DNA of 64,000 bases from the NCBI GenBank assembly GCA_948146395.1, contig OX411546.1:21802449-21866448 (forward strand). Reading direction: 5' to 3'. The stretch's first letter is position 1. The number at the start of each line of letters is the position of its first letter. This DNA comes from Fragum whitleyi. Lineage: Eukaryota > Mollusca > Bivalvia > Cardiida > Cardiidae. Both the position numbers and the translations under genes were made by a program. A model generated the notes under the pieces. That model ran no database searches. It had not been told where the DNA came from and saw nothing but the letters and a program-made list of their open reading frames with translations. Of the stretch, positions 24,186 to 37,109 are shown piece by piece.

Positions 24186-25159
24186 TTTGTCTGTGAACAA
24201 GTTAATATCAGGGCTCATCTTGAAATGGTTCTAAACAAATCTAAAGATAAATTCTCATAATGATTATCACAAAGGGCAACAAATTGTTTTAAATGATGAA
24301 CATAAAGAGGGGTCAGTGAAATACTTTGGTAAGTGCCTACATATTCGTACAATAGTTTGTGTATTGCGCTGACCTATCAATATTTTCTTGAAATATATCT
24401 TTTCACTTTTAGCAAAGAAGTTCCTTCTGATCATGGACAAGTAGAAATTCATCTTTTACATGTATACAGAAAATCAGAGAAAATCCATATTTTCACACCC
24501 CTAAAAGAGATATGACAAAGAATAAAGTCTGATATGCAAAAGTATCTTTCTCCAACTACAAGTCAAGCTCATGACAGTAGCCTGATGTTTTGTTACCAGG
24601 CTTTTGTTTGGTGCAAAAAAACCCTGAAGAGTATGTAACATTCATGATAAATTAAATGATGAGTCAAAGGCACTAGTACCCTGATTGACCAAACTTCGGG
24701 CAAAAAACCAAAAAGTTATGCAAAAATTGTCCTTCAAGAATTTTTAACTCAATGAAAATTATTAATTGACCAAATGTTGTAACGACAACTTATTCATATT
24801 GTAGTATGTTGCCCACCAGCAATGTAACTCACAATTAAGTGTTAAATGGCACAAACCTTGTGATAGGTAAATATAATCACACATGGCTAAATTGGCCCTT
24901 TCCATCCTTATCCTTCAATTTTAAGTCCTGGTGTTTTTACATTTCATAAAATGTTGTGGAAAAAGAATAATTGCTTGCAATAAGCAATTTCTCCTTTTTT
25001 CACAATATTTTTTACCAAATAGGAAGAGTTCATTTCAAATTCAAGCCACTTTTCATTGTCGTCTGCAACCTGTTTCAATTTTGTCTAGTCAAAGTCTTCA
25101 GAAAAGCTGGAAAGGGTTAACCAAAAAGTTCTTCATCTAGTCTAAATGAACAGCTGTTG

Positions 25160-28100
25160 TCAACTTGAGTCCACATGAATGTCTGTTTTTGTTCTGTTTT
25201 TTGATTGTGACAGTCTTTCTTGTATTAGCTCTTCCATTACCTTTAAACTCTGAAAATAGACATTTATAGGATATGACATAATTTGAGCCTACAACAGTCT
25301 TACTTTCTTAAACCTTTAAAAGCTAAAGAAGGTATTCCTGTTCGCTTCACAAAGGTATTTTTCTGCATGGTCTACCTTAAAATTAGACCTCTGCAAATAT
25401 CATTGAAATCATAACTATCATTCATAAAAACAAATTTTATTCTCCCTATGGCCAAATGAATTCAAACATAGTACATCCACGTAAGATGGATGCCTAGCTG
25501 AAGATGGGAAAAGAATGGTGTGAGAAACACCAGGAAGCCATGGTTAATTGCGCCAGCTGCATAATATAACCGAGCTTCAGTTGAAGTGGTATTAAAACTC
25601 ATACAAAACAAATAATCTAACAAAGTATAGTTAGAAAATTCTAATTACCCTTTTGGCACCCTCATCTAAAAATCTCTTGGCAAACATTTCTATAACACGT
25701 CCAAATGGCCCTAATCCATTTATATCTATTCTTCCTTCCTGCTTGAAAGTTGTCCTGAAAAACATAACTAGAAAGCCATGAATGGCTTGTGTCGCTCCAC
25801 AGGCTTGAATTTCTAGTAATAGCAAATCTAAGTTTTGACTAGATTTTTAGATATTTTGGGTTTTACTGATGTTGAAATGATTTTCAGTCTCCAACATTAT
25901 AAAATATAGAGAAATGACTTCCACCCATAAAAAACATATTTTTCATTCAATGACAATAATTTTTGGCTGCATGAAAATGGATCACCCAAGGATCATACTT
26001 ATGAAGTTTGATTGATATCCATCAGTTACATTCTGAGAAAATGATTTTCAAAGTTTCCACTATATAACATATAGTGGAAACGACCTCCGCCCATAAAATA
26101 CAAATTTTTCATCTGATCGCAAAAATCTTTGGTAGACTGATAAAGGGTCAAATAAGGATCATTCATGTAAAATTTGGTTGATATCTATCAATTAGATTCT
26201 GAGAAAATGATTTTCAAAGTTTCCACTAAATAACATATAGAGAAATGACCTCCGCCCATTAAATACATCATTTTCATCTGATTTCAATAATTTTTTGTAG
26301 ACTGATAAAGGGTCACCCAAGGATCATTCATATTAAATTTGGTTGATATCTATCAGTTAGATTCTGAGAAAATGATTTTCAAAGTTTCCACTATATAACA
26401 TATAGAGAAATGACCTCCGCCCATTAAATACATCATTTTCATCTGATTTCAATAATTTTTTGTAGACTGATAAAGGGTCACACAAGGATCATTCATGTAA
26501 AATTTGGTTGATATCTATCAGTTAGATTCTGAGAAAATGATTTTCAAAGTTTCCACTATTTAACATACAGAGAAATGACCTCCGCCCATAAAATACATCA
26601 TTTTCATCCGATTTCAATAATTTTTTGTAGACTGATAAAGGGTCACCCAAAGATAATTCATGTAAAATTTAATTGGTATCCATCAATTAGAACCTTTAGA
26701 AAAGTCACTTTTTACCATATTTGGAAATAAGCCACGCCCATTAAATCCATGTTTTTCATTGGATCAAAATTTCTTGAACAACTTTGAAAGAGGGTCACCC
26801 AAGGATCATTCCTGTGAAGTTTGGTTGAAATCCATCCAGTAGTTTCTGAGAAGAAGATTTTTAAAGAAAAAGTTTACGACCGCACGCACGGACGGACGCA
26901 CGACGGACACAACGCCATGACAATAGCCCCAGTGGCTTTCAGCCAGTGGATCTAAAAAGTATATGAACTCATAGTGAAAAATCTACCATCTTATTTTGAA
27001 GGCTCAGTGTGAAACAGTTTTAATTGCAATAGGCAATTAATACTGTTTTGCATTGAGCCATTGGCTTGTCCCTTTAAAGGCTGACAAAGTTTATCCCTGA
27101 AAACCGTGAAGCAGTGGCTTTTAGGGATGGTCACATTATACAATAGTTCATGATAGATAAGACAGCACCCTGCTATGCCAATATTTATGGGCATATAATG
27201 ATGTTAAGATTTTTTTGAAAAGTCACCAAAGGAACATTCTGGTAAAGTTTCATTTCAATTGTTCCAATTATTTTAGATCCAAGAATTCAAAGTGGAAAAG
27301 GTCAAGCTAGTCAAAATTTCACAACGATTTTTGGAAAGGGTCACCTAGGGCACATTTGGGCAAAGTTTCATTGATATCAGCCCACGTGGTTTAGGAGATG
27401 TCGTTCCGTGATTTAATAGTGGGATATGCAATGTCAATATTAATGGGACAACGGAATTTCATGAACGTTTTTGGAAATGGTCACACAAGTTACATTCAAA
27501 TCGGCCAACAGTTTAGATGGAGTTATCCTTCAAAGATTTATTGGTGGAAAATGCCTTGCCAATCCACGCCCATTTTTATAGGTCAATCAGAATTTTGTGA
27601 TTTTTTTATAGGTCAATCAGAATTAAGCGAACAAGTTTAGAAGAGGGTCACCCAATGATAGTTCTTGACTCTGTTGTTCAGGAGGGGATGCTATTCAAAG
27701 AATTCATAGTATAAAATGTCACACCCATATCTATAGGCTAATCAGAATTTTGCAAACAATTATGAAAGAGGGTCACCAAAGAACCAATCTGGCAAAGTAT
27801 CATTGAAATCGACCCAGTGGTTAAGGAGATAAGGAAGTTTTAAGACTGTTGACGACGGACAATGTACATTCCACAACGGAGGAAAGGTGATCCTAAAAGC
27901 TCGCCTTGAGTGAGCTAAAAAGTCAATTAACAAAAGTAGACAAATCTGCCTGTGACCCAGTACTTGATTTGCAAAATTAGTAATTATTAGAGTCTCTAGC
28001 ATACATAGTAGTCGCATCACCAGAATTGACAGAAATTCAATCCAACCAATAGTTGCTCTACTAGTTCCTGCAGCTTTTGATTTAAATTAATTTTGTTTGT

Positions 28101-31100
28101 TTGTTTGAATGTGGTTTAATTCTGCTTTCAACAATCTTTTAGTTATATAAGCGCAGCCAGAGCTGTTTTTTTTTCACACCAGTGCCCCACATAACATCCT
28201 TTCCTAGCTCCCATCTGCTATCCCACATAGTTTGACTGATTTATGCAATAAAATATAACAAGATATAATGTCCCATCAATAGTGAAATTTGAGGTCTGTC
28301 TTTTTTTTTCAAATTGGGTTTAATGCTACTTCAACATTATTCCAATTATTATTCAGTGGTTGATGCACCTACCCATGGTTTCCAGCTCTTTTTTCATCAT
28401 ACAAGCACAACATTTACCAGAGGCACTTACCAGCTGATTATCCCACTAAGGCTAGCTTTTTAAATTTGAGAGTTATTGACCCCTTGAATGTAAAATTCTT
28501 GAGGTTAACACTTTTTTGTAAGGGTAAAAAAAGAGCAAAACATGAAAAACTATCAGTTTTTGAAGATATCTATATAACTGAAATAACATAAACAATAAAG
28601 TCTAGACGCACTTCATTGTTATGTTGTTTCATTTATATTGATATCTTGTGAAAATATGAATTTAACAGGTGATCAATATCATCTTACATATTGCACAAGA
28701 TGCATCACTGGAAATTAAGTGGGTCAAAATGACCCCCTGCAGGAAATTCTTTGAAGGTTAAAATGGGACTTTTGGGAGTCAAAACCCTAGTTAAAGGTTA
28801 AAACACGAGCCCTGTAATGTCAGGTGAAAAGTGTCAATACAGGGTTTGAATCCCAGGATTGACAGTCCAACATGCTATCAACTGAGCTAATAGGATTCAG
28901 CATGAAATTCTAACACTCACCATTTTGGGTTAGTTTCATGGACTGTATATGTTGATTGTTCTGTCATATTTGCATATTTCTGCCAGGTCACATTTCTACT
29001 CTTTATGTTGAGGCAATGAGTTTTTAAGTTTAGCCATGAACTCTCCTCCAATATAACTGCTGGCTCATCTAATACAGGAATCTGTTGTAAATATGCACTA
29101 TTCCTTAGATATTACCATATTAACCACTGGTCAAAATTATTGTCTGATGTTGCATTTTAATTTTAATTTTAAATATCTTGTAAAATTATTCAATGTTAAA
29201 AACAAGTTTCATAAAGTGCAGGAAACATAAGAAATTGATATGTGTAGTTATAATCATTGTCTCATTCTTTAATTATGTCTGTACAAAAGGTATGTTTCTT
29301 CAGGGTTTCAAAAAGAAATACAGTTTTAATGTGCTGATCAACTATCAAAATTGTAGGTTACAATTCAAAGTGTTTTTCCTAGTTCAATTTAATTGAAGAG
29401 CTGCTTAAAATTTCTAACAGATAAGCAGTAAAACACTTAAATGAAGTTTAAAAATTTTGCAAACATTAATTGGAATTTCTAATCAAATGATATCCTACTT
29501 GGCTTAGGTGAAATTTGAAGAGAAAAATTCCTACATGGTAGAAAATATTTGTGAGAAATTGCTTGTTAAAAAGCAATTTCTTCTTTTATCCATAGTATTT
29601 TCTCAAGTATGTATCACATGTATATACAAGAGCTTCGCAGAGCGGCGCATATACGCCCGAAGGGGCTTGTCAGTAACCTTGGCTTGTCAGTAAGGTGAGC
29701 TTGAATGATAGCTAAAAATATTGCAAACAGACAGACAGACAACTGGTGCCATTACATTTAAATATGAAAATATATTGAGTCCTAAGCACAAAAAGACAAC
29801 CTACAGAGTCATTATGGCAAGTTTCATTCCCATCCATGATGTAGGAGAAAATGAGTTGACAAGAAATTTTGTTTTTTTCATCAACTCAAGGGCAGATAAT
29901 CCAAGATAACTCTAGAATAACTGGAGCATTTTGAATTGAAAAGTCTTATGCAAAACTAGACATCATAGAGAGTAATAATGTCTAGTTTCAGCTCATTTCA
30001 ATTGATAGTTAAGGAGGAGTTGCACACAAAATACAGTGATTTTGGTTTAATTCAAGGGCAGATAATTCAAGATTTCTCAGGATTGACTGGAGCGATTTGA
30101 ATTTCAAAGGTCTTATGCACAACTAGCCATCATAAGGAGTAAATGTGTCTAGTTTCAGCTCATTCCCATAGATAAATTAGGAGGAGTTGTGCACACAAAA
30201 ATAGTGATTTTCGTTATATTAAAAGGCAGATAATTCAAGATTTCTCAGGAATGACAGGAGCAATTTGAATTTCAAAGGTCTTATGCACAACTAGACATCA
30301 TAGGGAGTAATTGTGTGTAATTTCAGCTTATTCCCATTGATAGTTTATGAGGAGTTGCGCACACATAAACAGTGATTTTTGTTATATTCAAGGGCAGATA
30401 ATTCAAGATTTCTCAGGAATGACGGGAGCGATTTGTATTTCAAAGGTCTTATGCACAACAAGACATCATAGGGAGTAATTGTGTGTAATTTCAGCTTATT
30501 CCCATTGATAGTTTAGGAGGAGTTGCGCACACAAAAAACAGTGATTTTGGTTATATTTAAGGGCAGATAATTCAAGATTTCTCAGGAATGACAGAAGTGA
30601 TTTGAATTTCAAAGGTCTTATGCACAACTAGACATCATAGGGAGTAATTGTGTGTAATTTCAGCTTATTCCCATTGATAGTTTAGGAGGAGTTGCGCACA
30701 CAAAAAACAGTGATTTTGGTTATATTAAAGGGCAGATAATTCAAGATTTCTCAGGAATGACTGAAGCGATTTGAATTTCAAAGGTCTTATGCACAACTAG
30801 ACATCATAGGGAGTAATTGTGTGTAGTTTCAGCTTATTCCCATTGATAGTTTAGGAGGAGTTGCGCACACAAAAAATTGCTAACGGACGGACGGACAGAC
30901 AGACGGACGGACAGACGGACAGACGACCGAGGCCATAACATAATACGACCCTTCGGGCGTATAAAAATCACTGTACAAAAAAGGAAAGAGTAAAATATTT
31001 CATCTCTAACATTCAGTGTGGTAGATTTCTTCTACTGGCATCCAAAACTTCTTTGAAATTGGACCAGACTAAAATTTTGTTATGATTAACAACTACTATA

Positions 31101-34100
31101 GAAGTACAGTATATCCTCTAATAATTAAATGATATTTTTCACCCAAAAATGCATACTGAATAAAAGCTCCCTGACCATGTTATGTATAGAACCCAGAAGT
31201 GTTTATGAGGAGAAAATATGGTAAGTTACTTCATTTTCAAAAACAAGATGTGTTTGTGAAACACGAATGCCCCCGTAACAGCATTTTTTTTCAAAGTTTG
31301 ACCTTGACAGATGACCTTGACCTTGTCACATGACCTTGACTTTGGTACCAGCAGATGCGGATCATTGAGATCTATCATCATGCCAAATATTAGCTTTGTA
31401 TCATGAATAGCCTTGAAGATATTGGCAATGATAAGTTTTTTGGTTAACTTTTGCAGACAGACAGACAGACGGACGGACAGACAGAGGGACAGACGGACAA
31501 CGGTAAAACAATATGCCCCCGATCTATCCATGCAGGGGCATAAAACTGTATATCATTACTCACCATTCTTAGAATACTTGGAATCACATTAACACATATT
31601 GCTATACTCTTCCTGTAGTCAACTCCTGACCCTACATCTGTAAAATGAAATCAAACAGTCACTGTCGGTACAAGCATATTGATGGCTAAGTGTGAAACGG
31701 TTGTAACTCCCAATAAGCATATTTCAGAGAAAATGATTTTGAAAGTTTCCACTATATAACATATAGAGAAAGGAATTCTGCCAATTAAATGCATATTTTC
31801 CATCTGATCACAATAATTTTTGGTAGACCCATAAAGGGTCACCCAAGGATCATTCATTTGAAATTTAATTGGTATCCATCGTTTAGAATCTGAGAAAACT
31901 CATTTTTTACCATATTTGGAAATTAGCCACGCCCATTAAATCCATGTTTTTCATTGGATCAAAATTTCTTGAACAACTTTGAAAGAGGGTCACCCAAGGA
32001 TCATTCTTGTAAAGTTTGGTTGAAATTCATCCAATTGTTTCTGAGGAGAAGATTTTTAAAGAAAAAGTTTACGACCTGACACAAGGACGCACGACAGCCA
32101 CTACGCCATGACAATAGCCCCATTGGCTTTCAGCCACTGGAGCTAACAATAAGCCCCGATCTTTTGACACTGGAGGAATATAAAATCTAACAAAGTAAAT
32201 AGTATAGGTCTAAAAATTATTGTAAACAAATTCACAAAAACAAACAACAAGAAAGCCATGAATGGCTTGAGTCGCTCCATAGGATTGAAATTCTTGCAAT
32301 ACCAAATAAATGGTTTTGACTAGATTTTTAAATATTTTGAAATCGACTGATGTTGAAAATGATTTCAAAGTTTCCACTATATATCATAAAAGACATATTT
32401 TTCATCCAGTCACAATATTTTTTGTTAGACTGATAAAGAGTCACTCAAGGATCATTCCAGTGAAATTTGGTTGATATCCATCAGTTGCATTGTGGGAAAA
32501 TGATTTTCAAAGTTTCCACTATATGATATATAGAGAAATGACCTCCGCCCAAAAATCACATATTTTTCATCTGATCACAACAATTTTGGTGTATTGATTA
32601 AGGGTCACTCAAGGATTATTCCAGTGAAATATAGTTGATATCCATCTATTACATTCTGAGAAAATGATTTCGAAAGTTTCCACCATATAACATATAGAGA
32701 AATGACCTCCGCCCATAAAATACATATTTTCCATCAGATCACAATTATTTTTTGTAGACTGATAAAGGGTCACCCAAGGATCATTCATGTAACATTTAAT
32801 TGGTATCAATTGATTAGAATCTGAGAAAACTCACTTTTTACTATATTGTGAAATTAGCCACGCCCAATAAATCCATAATTTTCATTGGGTCAAAATTTCT
32901 AGAACAACTTTGAAAGAGGGTCACCCAAGGATCATTCCTGTGAAGTTTGGTTGAAATTCATCCAATAGTTCCTGAGGAGAAGATTTTTTTAAGAAAAAGT
33001 TTACGACCGGATGCACGAATGGACGGACAGACTGAAGGAAGGACGCATGACAGACTCAAGGCCATGACAAAAGCCCCAGTGGCCTTCGGCCAATGGAGCT
33101 AAAAATCAAAATTATGTGTTTTCCAAGGCTATTCAGTGTCTTTGTTAGTTTTATTTATGTCACTTTTTACAGTAAGATAGCAGGTGGAGGACCTTCCTAT
33201 GGTTTCCTTGTAAATGTCAGAGGTACAAATAAGGGGTGGGTGGGTGTTAAGCAAGTCTAATATCTTTATTTCTTAACGAAACCCTAAGTTGTGTGTACTC
33301 ATTTGAATCGTCTTGGAGAGACGATCCAAATGAGCACTATCACCATACAGTTTGTGCTTATATTATTCTATTATTATAATTTTGATCTAAAATCTGAAAT
33401 ACCCTCTCTATTTGTAGCTTAGAAATGTGTTTCTCTGACCAATACTACCCAAACTATCCTTATTGTTCCTTCAGCTACTGATTCTCGCTTGTTGTAATAC
33501 CTCACTCAATTTTGAGAGACAAATGACTATGTTGAAAGAAAGTTGGCTTCAACATGGGTAGATTCCCAAACAAACTCTAATGCATGTACAATATGCTTAC
33601 AGCCTGCAATGTACCATCTGTTAGCCCGATAAGCTCAGTCGATAGAGCACTGGACTTCAAAACAATTGAAGTTTGATTGCCAAGGTTTGATTCCCTAGCT
33701 GGCACACTAACTAACTAATTGTCTTTCGGATGAGACATTTAACTGAGATCCCATGAGACGATGCTTTACACCAAGCACATTTAAGTACCATGGTGGATCT
33801 CAACAGTAGTTTCGTCATTTATCCTTGAACTATCCCCCAAAATTTACCTTTTTCTGGGGGAGTCACTCATATGGGCATATGCTATAAAGGTAGTTACGAT
33901 ATATAAATGGAAATAAACAAAATGTGCCACCTTAAGGATAAGCTCTTGAATTACCTACCTATTTTTCTGTCCAGAATTTTAATCTCTTTCACTAGTTTCT
34001 CTTTGTCTGTTGGATACTAAAATATAAAATTAATGTAATGACATTAAAAAAAAATGTTAGCAAGATGTGTTCCTACAACACTATTGCCTCCTGAAATGTT

Positions 34101-35590
34101 TTTTTTAGAAGTTTGACCTTAATAGTTGACTGATCTTGACAGGAAGTCCATGACCGCAAAAGATGTGGATTGATGAGAGGAGCCTGTACGTAAAATAAGA
34201 GCATTGTAACTTGAATGGTATTGACTGATGAAATTATGCAAAATATTTCTTTTTGACTAACAAATCAGCAGGGCAGTTTCCCATCCGTCAAAATTTTAGA
34301 TCAAATCAATACAAAAGTTTTTGCAGATAATATTTGCTTGCATCTATTTGTAATTTTGAAAGAAAACCATCCTATTATTGGTGAGAAACTAAACTGTAGT
34401 AAAGAAGAAAATTGCTTTAATTTTTCACTATAATTCCATAGGCTCATCTGCATGACATTCAGACTCTCTACTTTTAGCTTGGATTTCTTCATTTCATTAG
34501 TTTAAAGTCAGCTGGACTCCTTACTAAAGTTGTTAGTGAACCCCCCCTTCTGTCTCTATCCAAGCTCTCATTCTAAGAGACACTTTTCGCATATAGTTTT
34601 TTTTTTTTTTCTTATGTCACTATGACATTTTCTAGCAGTCACTGATATAGTTTATCGGTCTTTCCATCTGACATTATAATTAGCATGTGTGAAAGGGTTA
34701 ATACTAGCTTACTGCAAAACATTAGAGTAATACAATAATGGCAAGATAATTTTTTGCTTAACCGGCCGTGGTTAACTCCACTCACCACATCATGAAAGTA
34801 AAATTACAGGGATCACATTTGGGTGAGAAATTGGGAGATTCTCACACTTTCTGTCAGAAATCTCATTGATGTTTGCCTAATGATGAGAGGAAAGTCTCAA
34901 AGAAAAATTGAATTAAGTAAAGGATTTTGTTGGCTCAGTGTACATCAGTTGTAACTGCCTATATATAATTATAAAGGCAGTTACAACTGCTTTGTGCTGA
35001 GCCATCAATTTGTTAAAATTTCTCCCTAAAAATTTCTCATTAGATTTCCTTAAATGAGATATTTGTGCACATGCAATTCCAATCCTGAATTATATTGGAA
35101 GCCAAGGCACCTATTCATGGTTTCCTGTAGTTTCTCACACGGGTACAACCACTGCATTTTATCATGAGAGCAACCAGCTGTTCATCCCAAGTAAATACAC
35201 TCGTGGGGGACAAAAGACAGCAAAACCCGGCATATCTATCTATCTATCTATCTATCTATTTTATCTTTACCGCCTATGAAGGCGAACCCTTGATTTACAA
35301 GGTAGAACAACCTATCACCTAACCACCACCAAGGTCACGGTACATGCACAGTCTCACCACCATATATATACATATGCAAACACATGGCCTTTTTTTTAAG
35401 CCCAGACCAGAAATTACCCTACGCCCGTGCAAAAGGAAAACACAGTAGAAAAAGAAGTAGAATGCAAACAATGTTAATAACTTTCAAACATGGATCTGGT
35501 CACAAATAATCATACTTTCGACAGATGAGTCTGTGTAACGATGTCAATGGGGTATTTGTATACATGTGTGACATGTATTGAAGCCACCAT
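25160..35590 (-). CDS. PRELID2: PRELI domain-containing protein 2-like (complete, six exons)
   Basis: Coding exons on the minus strand: 35590-35516, 34016-33959, 31637-31564, 29081-28921, 25754-25649 and 25249-25160 (TGA). Lengths 75+58+74+161+106+90 give 564 nt, 187 aa plus stop, close to the roughly 190 aa I recall for vertebrate PRELID2. All introns start GT and end AG and all phases join. The product starts MVASIHVTHVYKYP, has the PRELI landmarks YRKSIAIC-NV-P-ILR (residues 52-67), a SWLN segment, VTWQKYA and NPKWTTF (120-126), and ends with GLGPFGRVIEMFAKRFLDEG. PRELI/MSF1-domain proteins act in the mitochondrial intermembrane space as phospholipid carriers; the PRELID2 ligand is less established. 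No transmembrane segment is seen. The introns are loaded with mobile elements. Confidence 0.93.
25510..25605 (+). mobile_element. SINE body fragment in the PRELID2-like last-but-one intron
   Basis: GGTGTGAGAAACACCAGGAA, GCCATGGTTAATTGCGCCAG and GAAGTGGTATTAAAAC follow the SINE body order. Confidence 0.5.
25768..26956 (+). mobile_element. Pearl/HINE-like element, AGAAAGCCATGAATGG family, touching a splice site
   Basis: Begins CTAGAAAGCCATGAATGG and ends CAGTGGCTTTCAGCCAGTGG, with about five body units and a GGACGGACGCACG run. On the minus strand it ends 13 nt before PRELID2-like exon 5. Only the CAG and ten bases of the polypyrimidine region lie outside it. Confidence 0.75.
27001..27060. repeat. 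Short foldback, GGCTCAGTG family
   Basis: GGCTCAGTGTGAAACAGTTT pairs with AATACTGTTTTGCATTGAGC around AATAG. Confidence 0.75.
27205..27918 (-). mobile_element. Diverged pearl/HINE-like element
   Basis: Units with AGGGTCACC, GGCAAAGTTTCATTGATAT-like text and GTGGTTTAGGAGAT repeat about every 110-130 bp. The right end has GACGACGGAC and CGCCTTGAGTGAGCTAAAAA. The left terminus is unclear. Confidence 0.5.
28085..28910 (-). mobile_element. Two SINE fragments and a separate tRNA-like head
   Basis: Cores at 28085-28250 and 28305-28470 show GGTTTAATTCTGCTTTCAAC and CCCATGGTTTCCAGC-type text. A tRNA-like head on the minus strand at 28905-28853 reads TTAGCTCAGTTGATAGCATG, with GGATTCAAACC as a weak B box. 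All lie 3' of PRELID2-like exon 4, which ends at 28921. Confidence 0.55.
29540..29615. repeat. Short foldback hairpin
   Basis: TAGAAAATATTTGTGAGAAA pairs with TTTCTTCTTTTATCCATAGT and the following TATTTTCT. Confidence 0.6.
29636..30965 (+). mobile_element. Pearl/HINE-like element, TACGCCCGAAGGG family (copy 1)
   Basis: Starts ACAAGAGCTTCGCAGAGCGG and ends CGACCCTTCGGGCGTATAAA after (GGAC)n at 30885-30925. Units of about 170-180 bp share GGGCAGATAATTCAAGATTT, TCTTATGCACAACTAGACAT and TAGGAGGAGTTGCGCACAC. An inverse copy is at 48668-49681. Confidence 0.75.
31242..31545 (-). mobile_element. Short GCCCCCG-family element
   Basis: Starts AACAAGATGTGTTTGTGAAAC (hairpin), has a GACAGACAGACGGACGGACA run and ends ATGCCCCCGATC / GGGGCATAAAA. 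Same family as 52574-52905. It ends 19 bp from PRELID2-like exon 3. Confidence 0.7.
31673..32145 (+). mobile_element. Half foldback plus 5'-truncated AGAAAGCCATGAATGG element
   Basis: GATGGCTAAGTGTGAAACGG to AATAAGCATA is one arm of the GGCTCAGTG hairpin family. It is joined at about 31722 to body units and the CCAC-TGGAGCTAA end of the pearl-like family. Confidence 0.6.
32247..33104 (+). mobile_element. Pearl/HINE-like element, AGAAAGCCATGAATGG family (copy 4)
   Basis: Starts CAACAAGAAAGCCATGAATGG and ends CAGTGGCCTTCGGCCAATGG plus AGCTAAAA, with body units as in the copy at 13441. Here the start retains CAAGAA, which suggests the ACAAGAG end. Confidence 0.75.
33295..33360. repeat. Hairpin, GTACTCATTTGAATCGTC family
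   Basis: ACTCATTTGAATCGTCTTGG pairs with AGACGATCCAAATGAGCAC. Relatives are at 8449-8515 and 55157-55222. Confidence 0.7.
33624..33905 (+). mobile_element. Second tRNA-derived SINE family
   Basis: The head has A box AAGCTCAGTCGATAGAGCAC and B box GGTTTGATTCCCT. The body has CTTTCGGATGAGACATTTAA and ACCATGGTGGATC, unlike the GGAGCACC family. It is a SINE, not a functional tRNA gene. Confidence 0.7.
34932..35003. repeat. Short foldback, GGCTCAGTG family
   Basis: GGCTCAGTGTACATCAGTTG and the AACTGC stem pair with GCAGTTACAACTGC and GTGCTGAGCC. Confidence 0.8.
35097..35262 (-). mobile_element. SINE fragment and (CTAT)n microsatellite
   Basis: Family core text at 35105-35225 is followed by (CTAT)8-like repeat at 35230-35261. 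Confidence 0.55.
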
Positions 35591-35673
35591 CGTGTTGACT
35601 TTTCGTAAAATCTTACATAACCTAAGATGAAAATTATCCCTAGACGCTCATTAGATAAATAGCGAAAATCGTG

Positions 35674-35685
35674 TTTCGCGCGAAA
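35674..35685. promoter_or_regulatory. E2F-type palindrome upstream of the PRELID2-like start
   Basis: TTTCGCGCGAAA is a perfect 12-bp palindrome matching the E2F consensus TTTSSCGC on both strands. It lies 84 bp upstream of the PRELID2-like ATG (35590, minus strand) and in CpG-containing sequence that is unusual in this AT-rich window. Binding and promoter use are inferred. Confidence 0.45.
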
Positions 35686-36756
35686 ACTGTTCCCGGCTTG
35701 GATGACCTTGACATAAATGTTACAGTACCAGCTCGGTTTGGACAAACTTCCGGGTTTATGTCAGCGCTTCTGTCTGACTGTTTTCCTCCCAAAACTAGCC
35801 TATTAGCATAGCGCGATTGTTTAAAATGTTTACAGGAGAATTTTGATTCAAAGGCAAGTAGTGTTGCTCATTTTGGATTGCAATTTGATGACCGCTATTC
35901 TTGCTCTGGATCCGTCCCATAGAAGTTCGTTCCTTAAATTTTACTTTTGGCCAACTTATTTGTGGCCCAAACCACGGGGCATTTTTAGCGTTTTTATGTC
36001 TTACATGTATATATAATAACTAGGGATGCAACTGACAAATTCAGAAAAACCTACCCGTCTCCATAAAAAACACACGTTACTTCGTTTATTCTAAAGATAA
36101 TCTATCTATCTATATCCTGGATTACTCAGTTCTCGATAGGCTTTGGTTATCTCCCTTACATTTCTGCGGAGAGAGCGAGCATGTGCCTTTTTATTATATC
36201 ATTGTTTACTTTAATCATTTAGCCACAAAATGTAATATTATAAGTTCCAATGTGTCGTTTGTGCTATTAAAATTAAACATCTACGAAGCTTGCGTTAAAA
36301 GTAACTTACAAAAGGCGCATACCCATATTCTCGATAGTAAATATACATTACGTAATTTGAGCAAGTGTTGGATTGGATGAAAACTTAATCCACTGTGCCG
36401 CTTTCGGGAATCATCGTAGTTGAAAAATTATTTGATAAATTAATATAGAAGAGCATTTGAATATTTTTTATATTTGCCATTTATAAGTATCGTGGAAAAA
36501 CCCAAATGAAAACAAGGTCAAAACAAAAAATGACATGCCCACGATAAAAAGTAATTTAATATTTCATGTAAAACTGAGGAAGGTGTTTTTTCATCAAATA
36601 TGTTTTTTCTGTATTTTAACTGATCACTTTAATAAAAAAATTAAAATTGTTAATTGCATTTCATAATTTTACTATTTGTTTTCATCGTCGGTTAAAAAGA
36701 AAATTCAAACCTGGAGCAATTATTGCAGATAACACATATTCCCCTTTTTGGGCCTC

Positions 36757-36930
36757 TATAAATATAACTTTCGGCGGGAACTTTCTGCGGAGCTGGTTGA
36801 CCTCATTTCGGTAAAAGGTGCCTCAACCGATATCGACATGTAGTTTTAAATTTGAATGAAGGATGAAATAGAAAAAGGATTTCTAGCACAGAGGTAAAAA
36901 GGAAATAGTGAAAAACGTAGAGTACAGGGG
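36757..36930 (+). promoter_or_regulatory. Possible promoter and 5' UTR exon for the BCL2L12-like gene
   Basis: A TATA-like TATAAATA (36757-36764) is followed by the E2F-like TTTCGGCGGGAA (36769-36780). About 150 bp further on is a strong donor context, ACAGGG|GTAAGT, at 36929/36930. The main coding exon of the BCL2L12-like gene begins with an acceptor 12 nt before its ATG, so an upstream noncoding exon must exist. This is the best candidate seen, but no transcript evidence is available here. Confidence 0.25.
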
Positions 36931-37109
36931 TAAGTGTTTAAATGCGTAGTATTATAGGTTATTTATTGCGTATTTTTCGTGCAAATTAGGCCAATTCAGA
37001 TTGGAAAAATGCAGTCGACACATCTATATTGAAATCCAGGCCAGTGACGTCAAAACTTCGCAGAAATCTCGTGAGATATTAAACTATCGAGAACGTGGGT
37101 ATGTCGAGA

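Noticed and set aside
2650..25100. Search for the ARFGEF3-like initiator exon
   Set aside because: No minus-strand segment with a suitable ATG, a phase-1 donor and family-like sequence could be supported, so none is annotated.
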